From NCBI GenBank assembly GCA_938084565.1, contig CALKEU010000013.1, positions 1 to 64,000 on the forward strand: 64,000 nt of DNA, in the 5' to 3' direction. The notes beneath the pieces are model-generated. The model made no database searches, was not told the DNA's origin, and saw only the letters and a list, made by a program, of their open reading frames with translations. Below are positions 42,349 to 51,827 of the stretch, in pieces. Each line of letters opens with the position of its first letter. The stretch's first letter is position 1. Source of the DNA: Candidatus Kapaibacterium sp. (GTDB taxonomy: Bacteria > Bacteroidota > Ignavibacteria > Kapaibacteriales > HRBIN21). The position numbers and the translations under genes are program-made.

Positions 42349-43321
42349 GGCGGCGATGCTCCTGGTAGGTGCGGGAGAAGGCATGGCGGCGGGAGCCATC
42401 CCGCAGGAGGACGAAGTAGAGGAAGTCGTGCTCTTCGGGCTGCAGGGCGGCAGCGATTGCATCCGCACCCGGATTGTTGATGGGGCCTGGGGGTAGTCCG
42501 AGGGTGGTGTAAGTGTTGTAGGGGTGCGCAAAGCGGAGCTCGGAGCGGCTCACCGGTTGGCCAGGTTTGCTGAGTGCATAGGCTACGGTGGGATCGGCTT
42601 GAAGGGGCATGTTGCGGCGGAGGCGATTCCAGAAGACCCCGCTAATGCGGGCCCGTTCGTCCGCATGGGGGGTTTCGGCTTCGATGATCGAAGCGAGCGT
42701 AAGAACTTCGTGACGCGACAGCCCGCTTTGCTGGGCCTGTGCGGCGAAGCGGCGCTGCCAGAGGCGATCCTGCATCTGGAGAAGATGCTCAAGAACGGCT
42801 TCGGCTGGATGGCGCCAGAAGAACTCGTAAGTGTCCGGCATGAGATAGCCCTCGAGCGAGGCAATCGGAATGCCTCGAGCGGTCGCCAAGCTATCGGAGA
42901 AGGCCAGAGCTACCAAGCGGGCTGAATCAACCCCGACCTCCCGTTGGAGGAGAGAGGCAATCTGGACAACGGTGAGCCCTTCGGGGATTGTCACTCGCAC
43001 TCGCCATACCTGGCGTCCGGAGAAGAGAGCGCGGAGCAAATGCCAGTACCGCTGTGAAGGGCCGAAACGGTACGTCCCGGCGTAGGCTCTCGCTCCTGTG
43101 ATCCGGGCGTAGAGCGTTCCTGCCGTGGTGAAAAGCAGCGGCATCCGCAAGCGACAGGCGGAAGCAGCTCGCGTGAGAGCTTCCCGTACGGTGCTTCCTG
43201 GTGGTATCCAGCACTCGACTGGGTCCTCGAGTGGAAGGCGTTGCCCGAAATAGGCAGCCAGAGTCACGGCGAGGGTAAGGAGCGCTCCAGCAGCGGCGAG
43301 GCCGAATCGAGAAAGCCGCAT
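42302..43321 (-). CDS. mltG: Endolytic murein transglycosylase MltG
   Basis: A 339-residue membrane-anchored enzyme (TM about 7-25) that cuts nascent glycan strands and so limits their length. A LysM-like region (VTIPEGLTVVQIASLLQREV) precedes the YceG domain, where LASIIEAETPHADER holds the catalytic Glu. PLQADPTVAYAL, HPYNTYTTLGLPPGPINNPG and HDFLYFV are conserved. It is a single gene on the minus strand with no visible TAnnTTTGC element upstream. Confidence 0.94.
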   Translation of the reverse strand: MRLSRFGLAAAGALLTLAVTLAAYFGQRLPLEDPVECWIPPGSTVREALTRAASACRLRMPLLFTTAGTLYARITGARAYAGTYRFGPSQRYWHLLRALFSGRQVWRVRVTIPEGLTVVQIASLLQREVGVDSARLVALAFSDSLATARGIPIASLEGYLMPDTYEFFWRHPAEAVLEHLLQMQDRLWQRRFAAQAQQSGLSRHEVLTLASIIEAETPHADERARISGVFWNRLRRNMPLQADPTVAYALSKPGQPVSRSELRFAHPYNTYTTLGLPPGPINNPGADAIAAALQPEEHDFLYFVLLRDGSRRHAFSRTYQEHRRLIAAQSRVAPPSAQQ

Positions 43322-43384
43322 GGTTCCAGCTTGCTGCTTTTCCCATACTGTGCCACGGCAGCCTACGGAGCAAGGTCTGTTGTG

Positions 43385-43393
43385 TAATTTTGC
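43385..43393 (+). promoter_or_regulatory. TAnnTTTGC promoter element for tRNA-Ser/tRNA-Lys
   Basis: TAATTTTGC ends 9 nt before the 5' end of tRNA-Ser, with sequence and spacing identical to the tRNA-Glu promoter at 1695-1703. Confidence 0.68.
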
Positions 43394-43402
43394 CCTGCTG
43401 AC

Positions 43403-43492
43403 GGAAAGGTGCCGGAGTGGTCGAACGGGCTCGCCTGGAGAGCGAGTGTACCCCTAAACGGGGTACCGTGGGTTCGAATCCCACCCTTTCCG
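43403..43492 (+). tRNA. tRNA-Ser (GGA anticodon)
   Basis: A class II tRNA of 90 nt. The acceptor is GGAAAGG/CCTTTCC with discriminator G. The anticodon stem CTCGC/GCGAG has loop CTGGAGA (anticodon GGA). The long variable arm is GTACCCC-TAAAC-GGGGTAC and the T arm GTGGG-TTCGAAT-CCCAC. CCA is not encoded. tRNA-Lys follows after 8 nt. Confidence 0.96.
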
Positions 43493-43500
43493 CAACAGAT

Positions 43501-43572
43501 GACCCCGTAGCTCAGTGGTAGAGCAACGGCCTTTTAAGCCGTGGGTCGCTGGTTCGATCCCAGCCGGGGTCA
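43501..43572 (+). tRNA. tRNA-Lys (TTT anticodon)
   Basis: 72 nt. The acceptor is GACCCCG/CGGGGTC with discriminator A; the anticodon stem ACGGC/GCCGT has loop CTTTTAA (anticodon TTT). It is co-transcribed with tRNA-Ser. Its end faces the T9SS gene 33 nt away. Confidence 0.96.
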
Positions 43573-43605
43573 CCGACAGGCAATCCCCCACGGCACAAGG
43601 TCAGC

Positions 43606-46600
43606 TCAGCGCAGCACAATCATCTGCTCCACCGCCCTGAAGGGTCCCGACAGGAGGCGAACCCAGTAGATGCCGGCAGGGAGAGCGCTCAGATCGACCT
43701 CCTGCTGATAGTTCCCGGCGGGGAGCACGCCATCGAGGAGCTTTACAACCGTCTGACCCATAGCGTTGACGATATCGAGCCGTGTGGGCGCCTCCAGCCC
43801 TATGCTGTAGGTAAGCTGAACGGAGCGCTCTCGGACCGGGTTGGGGTGCACCGGATACAGCAGATACCCTTCAGGGGAGAGCCGAATGAGGCGCCCATTG
43901 ACGAAGCAGCCGCCCAATTCGACGAGGCTGGGTGTGGTGGCCACCTCGACACAGGTCTCGCGCTCGGGCAAGCGCAGCTCCAACATCAGTTCAGCCCGCA
44001 GCACCTCACCCAGGTAAGTGTGGAAGCCCAGCCGGAGCAGCTCGCCGTTGCGGGCAAGGGGAGTCTGTCCATAAGCAGTAATGCGGAGGCGCACCATGCG
44101 GTCGGCCTCCGGCAGTTCCTGGATGTCGAATTGCCATGTGTTGTCCAGCGCCGGGCCTGCCTGGAGACTGCCAGGGATGTACCAGAGGAGCGTGCTGTTG
44201 TAGCGGATATCAGCTTGGAAGGCTCGTATGGCAGCCTCTGCCCATGCCGGACTGCGTCCTGTTAGAGTGAGCTGAATGGTGGAGCCCGGTGTCGTAAAGA
44301 TTCGGCCAGGCTCTAACGCATAGGCGGTTGCTACCCGATAGCCTTCACCCCGGAGTGTAACCTGCAAGTTGGGGTCGATGGCATTCCGGATAGCTACCCG
44401 AGCCCAGTACGCCCGTGGCTCGGTCGGCAGGAAGCGGACCCGTACCCACACGGTGTCTGCAGCTGGAATGGAGATGGGGAAGGCCACAGGGTCGAGGAGC
44501 TCGAAGGCGGTCACGTCTCCTTCGACCAAGTCCAGCCCTGTGATGAGGATATCGCCCGCCGCGTTCGGGTTAATGATGGGGAAGGAGCCCTCAGGCTGGT
44601 CGCAGGTGAGCACACGCCCAAAGTCGAGCCCTTCGGCAGCAATAGTATTGATGCAGCCGCTGCCACGAAGCTCCACGGTGGTGGTCACAATGGGGTCCGT
44701 TCCTGGGGCTGCGTCGGAGACAATCTCTACGGTCGCCTGGCGCTCTCCAACAGTGCGAGGGGCGAAGCGAACTCCGAGGCGGAGTTCGCCACCATTGCGG
44801 GGAAGGCGATAGGGGAGCTCAGGCAGAGGTTGCAGCCAGGTAAAATCAGGATCGCTACCCGCTGCCCAGCGAATCTGGCTAATGGTCAGATCTGCCGTCG
44901 TGCTGGGATTGCGCAACACGACGGCAGCTGCTTCTTCAGCGCTCTGGCCTAGCAGAATGCAGTCGAAAGTGTATCCCTGGGTTTCCAGCTTCGGGAGGAT
45001 CCCGATGCCCCGCACGAAGCCGGTGACGGGGTCGGCGTTAGTAAAGATAGCGTCAACACTATCGATGTGGGGGCCTTCAGCCGGTGGGCTATAGCGGACT
45101 CGGATGCGCACCTCAGACTGTTCGTTCGGTTGGACCTCTACCGGATTGCCAGCCGAAGGCTGCGGTTCGATCGAGAGGATCTGAAATGTTCCAGCCGGAA
45201 CGAGCCCTCGGAGGCGCACCTCTGTCAAATACGCCGGTGAGCTTCCGCTGTTGCGCACGTAGAGAAGCGCTTCGTGCGTCGTGCCTACCCGGCGCTCACC
45301 CCAGTCGTACGAGGTGATGTACGGTCCTGCTTGGACGGCACGCCCTTGCCAGAGCGAGATATTCTTGTCGCCTGGTGGGGCATCGCAGACAAAGGTGACT
45401 GCAAGCCTATGGATTCCAACCTCCGTTGGCCGGTAGCAGGGCAACCTCAACTGCACCTGCTGCCCAGGAGGGATAACAATAGGCAGCGGAGGATCGAGTG
45501 TGAGCAGAGCAAAGGGAGCCTGGACCCCCTGGATGTCCGTAATGTGGAGTGTGTCGGTCCCGGGATTGCGGATAAGGAGTCCAGCAGTGTGGCAGACAGT
45601 TGTATTGACCGGAATAGTGCCTGCATCCCAGTCCTCGACCCAGATGTGGGGGAGGATACCGCGGCCGCGCAGCGCCCACCGGAATTCCGCACAGGTGGTG
45701 CGGACCACCAAAGTGTCCCAGTCATACTCTCCCTCGGGACGTTCCTGCCGTGGAGTATAGCGGAGCTGAAAAGCGTGGGTAGCGCCGCCGCCGAGCACCC
45801 GCTCAGGCGGAAGAACACCCCCGACGAGCTGGAAGACCTCACCAACGAGGAGGCGTGCTTCTTTCAGCGTCGTGGCACTGTCACGGGCGTTGTGCAGGAT
45901 GAGGCTGAAATCCCGGGATTGCCCAACGCGGACAGCCCCAGCCTCAATGGGCTCGCTCGGCTCTGCAACGAGGCTGTCGGCTATGTACCAGACAGAGTCG
46001 ATGGCCAGATTGCCCGCCCGGTCGAGCACTCCGATGCGGGCAAATGCGGAGTACCGTTTGTCGATGACCTCAACGCGGAAGACAAAACGTTCGACCTTAG
46101 GATAGGGCTTGAGCTCTTCTGCGGTGACGAAGCGCAGGCGGTAGTTGTAGCTCCCCTCGAGCAACTCGATTTGGGCGATACCCTGATCGATCTGGCGTGG
46201 ATTGTCACCCTCTTTTCCATTGCGAATCTCTGTGGACAGGATTTCCCAGTCGCCGCACTCCACCCGCTTGTGGAGTTCAGGCGGGAGAGTGTCGAGCTCG
46301 TCGATCTTATTGATAGCCATAGCAGCGGGCCAGCCGTAGCTGTCATATTGGCTGAAGCCGTAAATGTAGCCTCCGAAAGGCGTCTCCCCGACAATCTTAT
46401 GTGGCCCTGGCTGCATGCGGAGGACTACCCAGTACAAGTTGGTGCCTGGGATACGTTGCCCGAGAAACTCCGGATAGCGGCGCCAGACATGCTGGCCATC
46501 GACTTTGATGCTCTTGAGTTTGGTGTGCTGAGGATCGGTAGTGTCCCCAATGGCAATGAGGTTGAAGTAGTTTGTGGCGAATTGTTTGCTGGCTGGGGTT

Positions 46601-47784
46601 TGGAAGACGGTCGACCGCAGGTACTGCTCTACCGGTGTGACCACGATCATGAAGGGGTCGAAGTTCGGGTCGTTATCCCAGAAAGCAGAGTAGGAGTACT
46701 GCATTAACAGGACGGGTTTGTCCGCTTCCCAGATTGACTGTCCGTAGATGGAGGAGTCGAAGGGAGAGGTGCTCTTGTTGTATTCCCAGAAATCGCCCGC
46801 ATACTGCAGCAGTCCGGACATGCTTCCCTGGAGCTGTCCACCGCGATACCAGCGGACTGTAAAGCGTGTGTTTGGCTGGGAGGCGAGGATGCGGAAGAAA
46901 TCCCCCTTCCGCGCTTTGCGCTGGTACTCGATCGTTACGTATCGCTTCCCCCATGCCGAGATCGGGGGGAGCATCTCGACGAGGAAATCCCGGCTGATGG
47001 GGCCTGTCTCGGGCATCATCGGGATCATGGTACGCATGTGGAAGGAGATGAAGCCAATGGGCTTGTTACTGGCAACGCGTGTGCCGCTGAAGTCATTCTG
47101 TCCAGCTGGCGGATCGCCGCTGCCCCGCAGCATGTAGGTCTGTCCGCGATTGAGCATGACTGTGATGCGGTCACCAATCCGCCGTCCCCCGACCGTGCGT
47201 CCATAGCCCCGGCCATAGAGCTGAATGGTGACCAACGTCTGGTCCTCGGAGGCAACGATGACGAATCCGTTCCCCCGCTTCCATCCGAAGTCCTCGTAGT
47301 CGTAGTACGAGAGATGCATATACTCGGTCCCCCAGACATTGACCGGCAGAGCAAGGTAGCCATCCGATGTGTATGCCTTGCCGTTCAGCACGTACACCGA
47401 GATGGGGTGGGGGGCCGAGAGCCGAATGCCCTTTTGAGTGACTGTTTCACTCTCTCGGACCTCGTCGGTCCAGAAGAGATCGCCCTCGAGCAGGGAGAAT
47501 GTTGTAATCTCCATGGCACGGACGGGCTTTACGCGTCGGATCCCATCGGCAGCGCTGTAGAGAGTTACCTCCGTGTTGTAGCTGGAGGTAACGTAGATTT
47601 CCAGCAGCTGTCCAGAGTAGCCGTCGACTTCGTTAGGGGGAATGGCAATCCAGAATTCGCGGCCTTGAGCAGAGTTGTTAAGGATCCACTCTGCCGGTGG
47701 TACCTTCGGGATGCGGGCCGTTAGAGAAGGTGGAGAGAGGGCGAGAACATAGAGCCCCAACACTAGTAGTAGTCGTCGCAGCAT
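43606..47784 (-). CDS. Large T9SS-secreted surface protein with IgGFc-binding-like and choice-of-anchor-D domains
   Basis: A 1392-residue protein with a Sec signal (1-22). Residues about 40-485 resemble the IgGFc-binding N-terminal domain (opening QGREFWIAIPPNEVDGYSGQ). About four to five Ig-like choice-of-anchor-D (ASH) repeats then cover roughly 600-1150, seen as recurring FSLILHNARDSATTL, GLLIRNPGTDTLHITDI and LYVRNSGSSPAYLTEV units. A cohesin-like segment follows at about 1165-1265 (PGSTIQLTLTGRSPAW, then FQADIRYNSTLLW). The last 85 residues form a type A T9SS sorting domain: YPVHPNPVRERSVQLTYSI, LDIVNAMGQTV, LPAGIYWVRL and a terminal VLR. It is probably exported by PorSS and anchored on the cell surface. 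Ligand unknown. Confidence 0.88.
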   Translation of the reverse strand: MLRRLLLVLGLYVLALSPPSLTARIPKVPPAEWILNNSAQGREFWIAIPPNEVDGYSGQLLEIYVTSSYNTEVTLYSAADGIRRVKPVRAMEITTFSLLEGDLFWTDEVRESETVTQKGIRLSAPHPISVYVLNGKAYTSDGYLALPVNVWGTEYMHLSYYDYEDFGWKRGNGFVIVASEDQTLVTIQLYGRGYGRTVGGRRIGDRITVMLNRGQTYMLRGSGDPPAGQNDFSGTRVASNKPIGFISFHMRTMIPMMPETGPISRDFLVEMLPPISAWGKRYVTIEYQRKARKGDFFRILASQPNTRFTVRWYRGGQLQGSMSGLLQYAGDFWEYNKSTSPFDSSIYGQSIWEADKPVLLMQYSYSAFWDNDPNFDPFMIVVTPVEQYLRSTVFQTPASKQFATNYFNLIAIGDTTDPQHTKLKSIKVDGQHVWRRYPEFLGQRIPGTNLYWVVLRMQPGPHKIVGETPFGGYIYGFSQYDSYGWPAAMAINKIDELDTLPPELHKRVECGDWEILSTEIRNGKEGDNPRQIDQGIAQIELLEGSYNYRLRFVTAEELKPYPKVERFVFRVEVIDKRYSAFARIGVLDRAGNLAIDSVWYIADSLVAEPSEPIEAGAVRVGQSRDFSLILHNARDSATTLKEARLLVGEVFQLVGGVLPPERVLGGGATHAFQLRYTPRQERPEGEYDWDTLVVRTTCAEFRWALRGRGILPHIWVEDWDAGTIPVNTTVCHTAGLLIRNPGTDTLHITDIQGVQAPFALLTLDPPLPIVIPPGQQVQLRLPCYRPTEVGIHRLAVTFVCDAPPGDKNISLWQGRAVQAGPYITSYDWGERRVGTTHEALLYVRNSGSSPAYLTEVRLRGLVPAGTFQILSIEPQPSAGNPVEVQPNEQSEVRIRVRYSPPAEGPHIDSVDAIFTNADPVTGFVRGIGILPKLETQGYTFDCILLGQSAEEAAAVVLRNPSTTADLTISQIRWAAGSDPDFTWLQPLPELPYRLPRNGGELRLGVRFAPRTVGERQATVEIVSDAAPGTDPIVTTTVELRGSGCINTIAAEGLDFGRVLTCDQPEGSFPIINPNAAGDILITGLDLVEGDVTAFELLDPVAFPISIPAADTVWVRVRFLPTEPRAYWARVAIRNAIDPNLQVTLRGEGYRVATAYALEPGRIFTTPGSTIQLTLTGRSPAWAEAAIRAFQADIRYNSTLLWYIPGSLQAGPALDNTWQFDIQELPEADRMVRLRITAYGQTPLARNGELLRLGFHTYLGEVLRAELMLELRLPERETCVEVATTPSLVELGGCFVNGRLIRLSPEGYLLYPVHPNPVRERSVQLTYSIGLEAPTRLDIVNAMGQTVVKLLDGVLPAGNYQQEVDLSALPAGIYWVRLLSGPFRAVEQMIVLR

Positions 47785-47818
47785 CGCTGTTACCTCTCAG
47801 GCGGTTTGTACGGTTTTC

Positions 47819-47826
47819 CAAATATA
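47819..47826 (-). promoter_or_regulatory. TAnnTTTG promoter element for the T9SS surface protein
   Basis: TATATTTG on the minus strand (followed by G rather than C), 34 nt upstream of the ATG at 47784. A short palindrome, ATTCC-TC-GGAAT (47830-47841), lies just upstream of it and could be an operator. Confidence 0.5.
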
Positions 47827-47892
47827 CGCATTCCTCGGAATCCAGCCTGTTGGGGCGGGCTTCAGCGTGGGGTATGGTGAAACGGGAGAGCG

Positions 47893-47901
47893 TATCTTTG
47901 C
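47893..47901 (+). promoter_or_regulatory. TAnnTTTGC promoter element for murC
   Basis: TATCTTTGC, 25 nt upstream of the ATG at 47927. It falls inside a longer possible murC frame and so argues for the 47927 start. Confidence 0.55.
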
Positions 47902-47926
47902 GCCCTCTTCAGTCGGGCAGAGCGCT

Positions 47927-49306
47927 ATGCTGTTTTCAGCGGTGCGGCACATACACTTCGTCGGGATTGGGGGCATTGGTATGAGCGGCTTAGCGGAGAT
48001 TCTCCTTCAGCAAGGCTTTCGTGTCAGCGGCTCAGATCTAGTGGTGTCGGAGAACACAGAGTATCTCGAACGTCAGGGGGCACGTATCTTTTACGGGCAC
48101 GATGCTGCCCACATTGAGGGAGCGGAGGTGGTTGTCTACTCCAGCGCGGTCAACCCGCGGGAGAATCCGGAGACGGTAGCAGCTGCTGAGCGCGGTATCC
48201 CGGTGTTGCGCCGTGCGGAGATGCTGGCCGAGGTGGCACGCCTGAAGTACTGCTTAGCTGTTGCTGGAACACATGGGAAAACAACGACAACCTCCCTTGC
48301 AGGGTTGCTTCTCATTCGTGCAGGGTTCGATCCGACCGTTATCGTCGGAGGACGCCTCCGGGGGCTTGGGGGAAGCAATGCGCGCCTGGGCCGCGGGGAG
48401 TGGATTGTCGTGGAGGCCGATGAATACGACCGTTCCTTCCTCTGCCTGCTACCCACCATTGCCGTAGTGACCAGCATTGAGGAAGAGCACTTGGACATCT
48501 ATGCTGATCGGCACGACATCCTCGATGCGTTTGCGCGTTTTGCGAACAATGTGCCCTTCTATGGACTGGTTGTGCTCTGTGTCGATGACGGCGGGGTGAA
48601 GGATCTGCTCCCACGCTTGAGTCGGAAGGTGCGGACATACGGCCTATCCCCACAAAGTGATGTGCGCGGACGTCGGGTGCGTGTGCGTGAACGCACCACC
48701 CAATTCGAGGTCTTCGTGGAGGGGGAGTGGCTCGGCGAAGTCACGTTGCGGGTGCCCGGTATCCATAATGTCCGCAACGCATTGGGGGCTTTGGCAGTCG
48801 GATGGGAGCTCGGTATCCCGTTCGAGACAATGCGCCACGCATTGGAGGAGTTCACGGGTGTCTACCGTCGCTTTGAAATTGTGGGGGAACGCGAGGGGAT
48901 TCTCTTTGTTGACGACTATGCGCACCATCCCACAGAGGTACGGGCAGCGCTCCACGCAGCTCGTCAGGGTTGGGACCGCCGACTGGTGTGTGTGTTTCAA
49001 CCACATACGTATACGCGCACGCGTGACTTTGCAGCCGAATTCGGTAAAGCTTTCGATGAGGCCGATATCCTCATTGTGACGGATGTCTATCCGGCTCGTG
49101 AACAGCCCCTCCCAGGTGTAACGGGAGAGCTCGTTGCACAGGCAGCCCGCCGTAGCGGTCATCGAGCTGTGTACTATGCTCCGACGCTGGAGGAGGCAGC
49201 TCAGGTTGTGTCCTCACTCCTGCGCCCTGGCGATATGCTCTTGACGCTGGGGGCGGGCAATATTGCCAAACTTCACACCCTGTTGGGGGTCGTCAGCGAG
49301 GCCTAA
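47927..49306 (+). CDS. murC: UDP-N-acetylmuramate--L-alanine ligase
   Basis: A 459-residue ligase adding L-Ala to UDP-MurNAc in peptidoglycan precursor synthesis. The N-terminal Rossmann motif [12 protein letters not shown] (about residues 9-20), ATP loop [13 protein letters not shown] and the C-terminal [12 protein letters not shown] and [11 protein letters not shown] are diagnostic. I use the ATG at 47927; the upstream ATG at 47867 precedes the promoter element and adds non-conserved residues. The gene stands alone, outside any visible dcw cluster. Confidence 0.95.
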   Translation: MLFSAVRHIHFVGIGGIGMSGLAEILLQQGFRVSGSDLVVSENTEYLERQGARIFYGHDAAHIEGAEVVVYSSAVNPRENPETVAAAERGIPVLRRAEMLAEVARLKYCLAVAGTHGKTTTTSLAGLLLIRAGFDPTVIVGGRLRGLGGSNARLGRGEWIVVEADEYDRSFLCLLPTIAVVTSIEEEHLDIYADRHDILDAFARFANNVPFYGLVVLCVDDGGVKDLLPRLSRKVRTYGLSPQSDVRGRRVRVRERTTQFEVFVEGEWLGEVTLRVPGIHNVRNALGALAVGWELGIPFETMRHALEEFTGVYRRFEIVGEREGILFVDDYAHHPTEVRAALHAARQGWDRRLVCVFQPHTYTRTRDFAAEFGKAFDEADILIVTDVYPAREQPLPGVTGELVAQAARRSGHRAVYYAPTLEEAAQVVSSLLRPGDMLLTLGAGNIAKLHTLLGVVSEA

Positions 49307-49388
49307 CAGCCGGTACGGTGGTGTCGGACGCAGAGAAGGGGCGTGCATCGGCTGCCTACGGTCGGCGATAGAAGTCCCCCTGCTGTGT

Positions 49389-49397
49389 AAATTTGCG
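49389..49397 (+). promoter_or_regulatory. TAnnTTTGC promoter element for fbaB
   Basis: TAAATTTGC, 27 nt upstream of the fbaB ATG, in the gap after murC. Confidence 0.6.
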
Positions 49398-49424
49398 CCG
49401 AATTGGAGCCAAAAAGGAGCACCA

Positions 49425-50525
49425 ATGGCGGAGACCCAGCTGGAACAACGAGTGCGCTCCTACGATGGGGTTGTTGATCGCATCGTAGAACTCTTGGGAG
49501 AGGCCGAAGCACGGTATCTGCTGGAGCATCGTTGTACGACAATCCCCCGGGACCTTTTGCACCTGCCAGGTCCAGACTTCGTCGATCGGATCTTTGCTGC
49601 CTCTGATCGCAACAATCAGGTACTCCGAAATCTGCAGTGGATCTTCAACACGGGGCGTCTGGCGGGGACGGGCTATCTGTCCATCTTGCCTGTCGATCAA
49701 GGGGTAGAACATTCGGCCGGCGCTAGCTTTGCGCCGAACCCGATTTACTTCGACCCTGAGAACATTATCCGCCTGGCGCTTGAGGGTGGCTGTAATGCGG
49801 TCGCCTCTACCTTCGGTGTGCTCGGGAGCGTCGCACGCCGCTATGCGCACAAGATCCCCTTCATTGTCAAACTCAACCACAACGAGCTCCTCACCTATCC
49901 GAATAAGTACGACCAGGTACTCTTCGGCACTGTCCAGCGGGCATACGATATGGGGGCTGCGGCTGTGGGAGCTACAATCTACTTCGGCTCTGCAGAGAGC
50001 GCTCGGCAGATTCGGGAGATTGCAGATGCCTTTGCCCTTGCACATGAGCTCGGTATGGCAACGGTTTTGTGGTGCTATCTCCGCAATAGTGCCTTCAAGG
50101 CTGACAAGGACTACCATGTCGCGGCTGATTTGACCGGACAAGCTAACTACTTGGGGGTAACGCTTCAGGCTGATCTTGTCAAGCAGAAGCTACCCGAGAA
50201 TAACGGCGGCTTTGTAGCGCTTTCCTTTGGGCGGACAAGCCCCCTGGTGTACGAACGGTTGACTTCCGATCACCCGATTGACTTATGCCGGTACCAAGTG
50301 GCAAATTGCTACATGGGCCGCATTGGATTGATTAACAGCGGTGGGGAATCCAAGGGGGCAAGCGATATGGCGGAGGCAGTGCGGACGGCCATCATCAACA
50401 AGCGAGCTGGTGGGATGGGGTTGATTGCAGGCCGGAAGGCCTTCCAACGTCCGCTGAAAGAGGGCATAGCCCTGCTCCAGGCGGTGCAGGATGTGTATCT
50501 TTCAGCGGCGATAGAGGTTGCCTGA
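49425..50525 (+). CDS. fbaB: Fructose-bisphosphate aldolase class I, FbaB/DhnA type
   Basis: A 366-residue Schiff-base aldolase of the archaeal/E. coli FbaB type, cleaving fructose-1,6-bisphosphate in glycolysis and gluconeogenesis. [46 protein letters not shown] and [16 protein letters not shown] match E. coli FbaB almost word for word, and the [20 protein letters not shown] strand carries the catalytic Lys. GGAG about 9 nt before the ATG supports the start. It is a single gene with its own promoter; the lipoprotein gene follows after 39 nt. Confidence 0.95.
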   Translation: MAETQLEQRVRSYDGVVDRIVELLGEAEARYLLEHRCTTIPRDLLHLPGPDFVDRIFAASDRNNQVLRNLQWIFNTGRLAGTGYLSILPVDQGVEHSAGASFAPNPIYFDPENIIRLALEGGCNAVASTFGVLGSVARRYAHKIPFIVKLNHNELLTYPNKYDQVLFGTVQRAYDMGAAAVGATIYFGSAESARQIREIADAFALAHELGMATVLWCYLRNSAFKADKDYHVAADLTGQANYLGVTLQADLVKQKLPENNGGFVALSFGRTSPLVYERLTSDHPIDLCRYQVANCYMGRIGLINSGGESKGASDMAEAVRTAIINKRAGGMGLIAGRKAFQRPLKEGIALLQAVQDVYLSAAIEVA

Positions 50526-50564
50526 GGTTGTCTTGGTTAGTCCCACACTACAGGAGCTGGACCG

Positions 50565-51323
50565 ATGCAGCGGTGGTTGACGGGCTCTCTTGCGGCGTTG
50601 GTATTATTTGGCCTAGGGTGCTCGAAGGAGAGCACTGAGCCGGGCCCGCCCCCGAATTACTTTCCGCTCAAGGTGGGCAACTGGTGGGTGTACACGGGGA
50701 TCGAGCTCGACACTGCAGGGGCAGAAGTGCCTGGGACGGAGTGGCGGGATTCGACTGTTGTGGTTGGGGAGGTCACTGTGCAGGGGCGGAAGGGCTACGT
50801 AATGGTGACATACCGCAGTGGGTCACGAGAGGGTGTTGATACAACGATCGTGGCTACAGATGGAGGGCGGCTATACATCTACTTAGAGGGCCACAGCGAA
50901 GAAATTCCTGGCCCCACAGGGTGGGTAAAGTTTGCCGATGTGGCTGCAGGGTCATGGCGTCTATTGGATACGACGGTGACAGATGCTCCCGTGGAGGAGA
51001 ATTTGACGGTGACGGGGACCTTGAGCTGGGGGGGTGAGCGCGGAGGGGCGCAAGTGGTGACAGTCAAAGGGCGGCAGGTGACGGCACAGGAATTTCGCGT
51101 GCGAATACAGTTTGAGGGTAGACTTCGCTCCAGAGGGGTGGAGATAGGGACAATGTCCTTTACGATGGTGCAGCATCTCTGGGCTGCCGAGGGAATCGGG
51201 ATTGTGCGGTGGCAGACAGATCCGTCTGAGATGGTGATACGCTCATCTCTACTCCCAGGTGGCCAGATGACACAAAAAGAAGAAGGAGAACGCACGATGC
51301 TGGTGGACTATTTCGTCCAGTAG
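50565..51323 (+). CDS. Putative lipoprotein of unknown function
   Basis: A 252-residue protein with a lipoprotein signal: hydrophobic 7-17, then LFGLGCSKES, Cys19. The mature part begins with a short Pro-rich linker, then PLKVGNWWVYTG, a phrase common in FCB lipoproteins of unknown role, followed by an all-beta region rich in Thr and Val. There are no catalytic motifs. The tRNA-Ser gene starts 17 nt after its stop, so the transcript may continue into the tRNA. I cannot name the family. Confidence 0.75.
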   Translation: MQRWLTGSLAALVLFGLGCSKESTEPGPPPNYFPLKVGNWWVYTGIELDTAGAEVPGTEWRDSTVVVGEVTVQGRKGYVMVTYRSGSREGVDTTIVATDGGRLYIYLEGHSEEIPGPTGWVKFADVAAGSWRLLDTTVTDAPVEENLTVTGTLSWGGERGGAQVVTVKGRQVTAQEFRVRIQFEGRLRSRGVEIGTMSFTMVQHLWAAEGIGIVRWQTDPSEMVIRSSLLPGGQMTQKEEGERTMLVDYFVQ

Positions 51324-51340
51324 CCTGGTGGGTGCTCCGT

Positions 51341-51424
51341 GGAGGGTTCGCCTAATTGGTAGGGCAGCGGTCTTGAAAACCGCCGGGCGCTGAGCCCATG
51401 AGGGTTCGAGTCCCTCACCCTCCG
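51341..51424 (+). tRNA. tRNA-Ser (TGA anticodon)
   Basis: A class II tRNA of 84 nt. The acceptor is GGAGGGT/ACCCTCC with discriminator G. The anticodon stem GCGGT/ACCGC has loop CTTGAAA (anticodon TGA). The variable arm is GGGC-GCTGA-GCCC and the T arm GAGGG-TTCGAGT-CCCTC. It lacks the TAnnTTTGC element seen before the other two tRNA loci and is probably read through from the lipoprotein gene. Confidence 0.96.
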
Positions 51425-51438
51425 CTACTGCAGGGGGA

Positions 51439-51819
51439 TCAAGGGAGGATTTCGCACTCTACTTCGACAACGCCTTCGCGAAGCATGTCGAGCGCTCGGG
51501 CAGCTGCTTCGGAGAGATCGAGGATGCGCTCAGGGTGATGGGGGCCTCGGTCGTTGATGCGGACCACAACAGAGCGTCCATTCCGGAGATTCGTGACGCG
51601 CACGCGCGTTCCAAAGGCGAGGCTCCGGTGCGCAGCAGTCAGTGCGGCTGGATCGTAGAGCTCTCCGCTGGCGGTAGGACGGCCCGCGAATTCAGCTCCG
51701 TAGAAAGAGGCCAAACCACGGAAGCGTTGTCCCGAGGAGGTAAAGCGCGTCGTTGAGGCACATCCGCTAATGCTCCAGAGAAAGGAGCACAGAACCACAG
51801 CGAACACGACAATGTACAT
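51439..51819 (-). CDS. rlpA: RlpA-like lipoprotein (double-psi beta-barrel)
   Basis: A 126-residue lipoprotein with lipobox SISGCAS (Cys20). The double-psi beta-barrel runs from about residue 34 to the end: GLASFYGAEFAGRPTASGEL, TAAHRSLAFGTRVRVTNL, RSVVVRINDRGPH and ILDLSEAAARAL are canonical RlpA segments including the catalytic-type Asp. RlpA cleaves denuded glycan strands at the septum in Pseudomonas. The SPOR domain of the long form is absent. I use the ATG at 51819; a longer frame would overlap tamB. It is last in the run that starts at 60179. Confidence 0.92.
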   Translation of the reverse strand: MYIVVFAVVLCSFLWSISGCASTTRFTSSGQRFRGLASFYGAEFAGRPTASGELYDPAALTAAHRSLAFGTRVRVTNLRNGRSVVVRINDRGPHHPERILDLSEAAARALDMLREGVVEVECEILP

Positions 51820-51827
51820 GCTGCGAG

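Noticed and set aside
45274-46707. A 477-codon open frame on the plus strand inside the T9SS surface-protein gene
   Set aside because: Antisense shadow of a GC-rich gene: no domain, no promoter, and the opposite strand encodes recognisable ASH repeats over the same bases.
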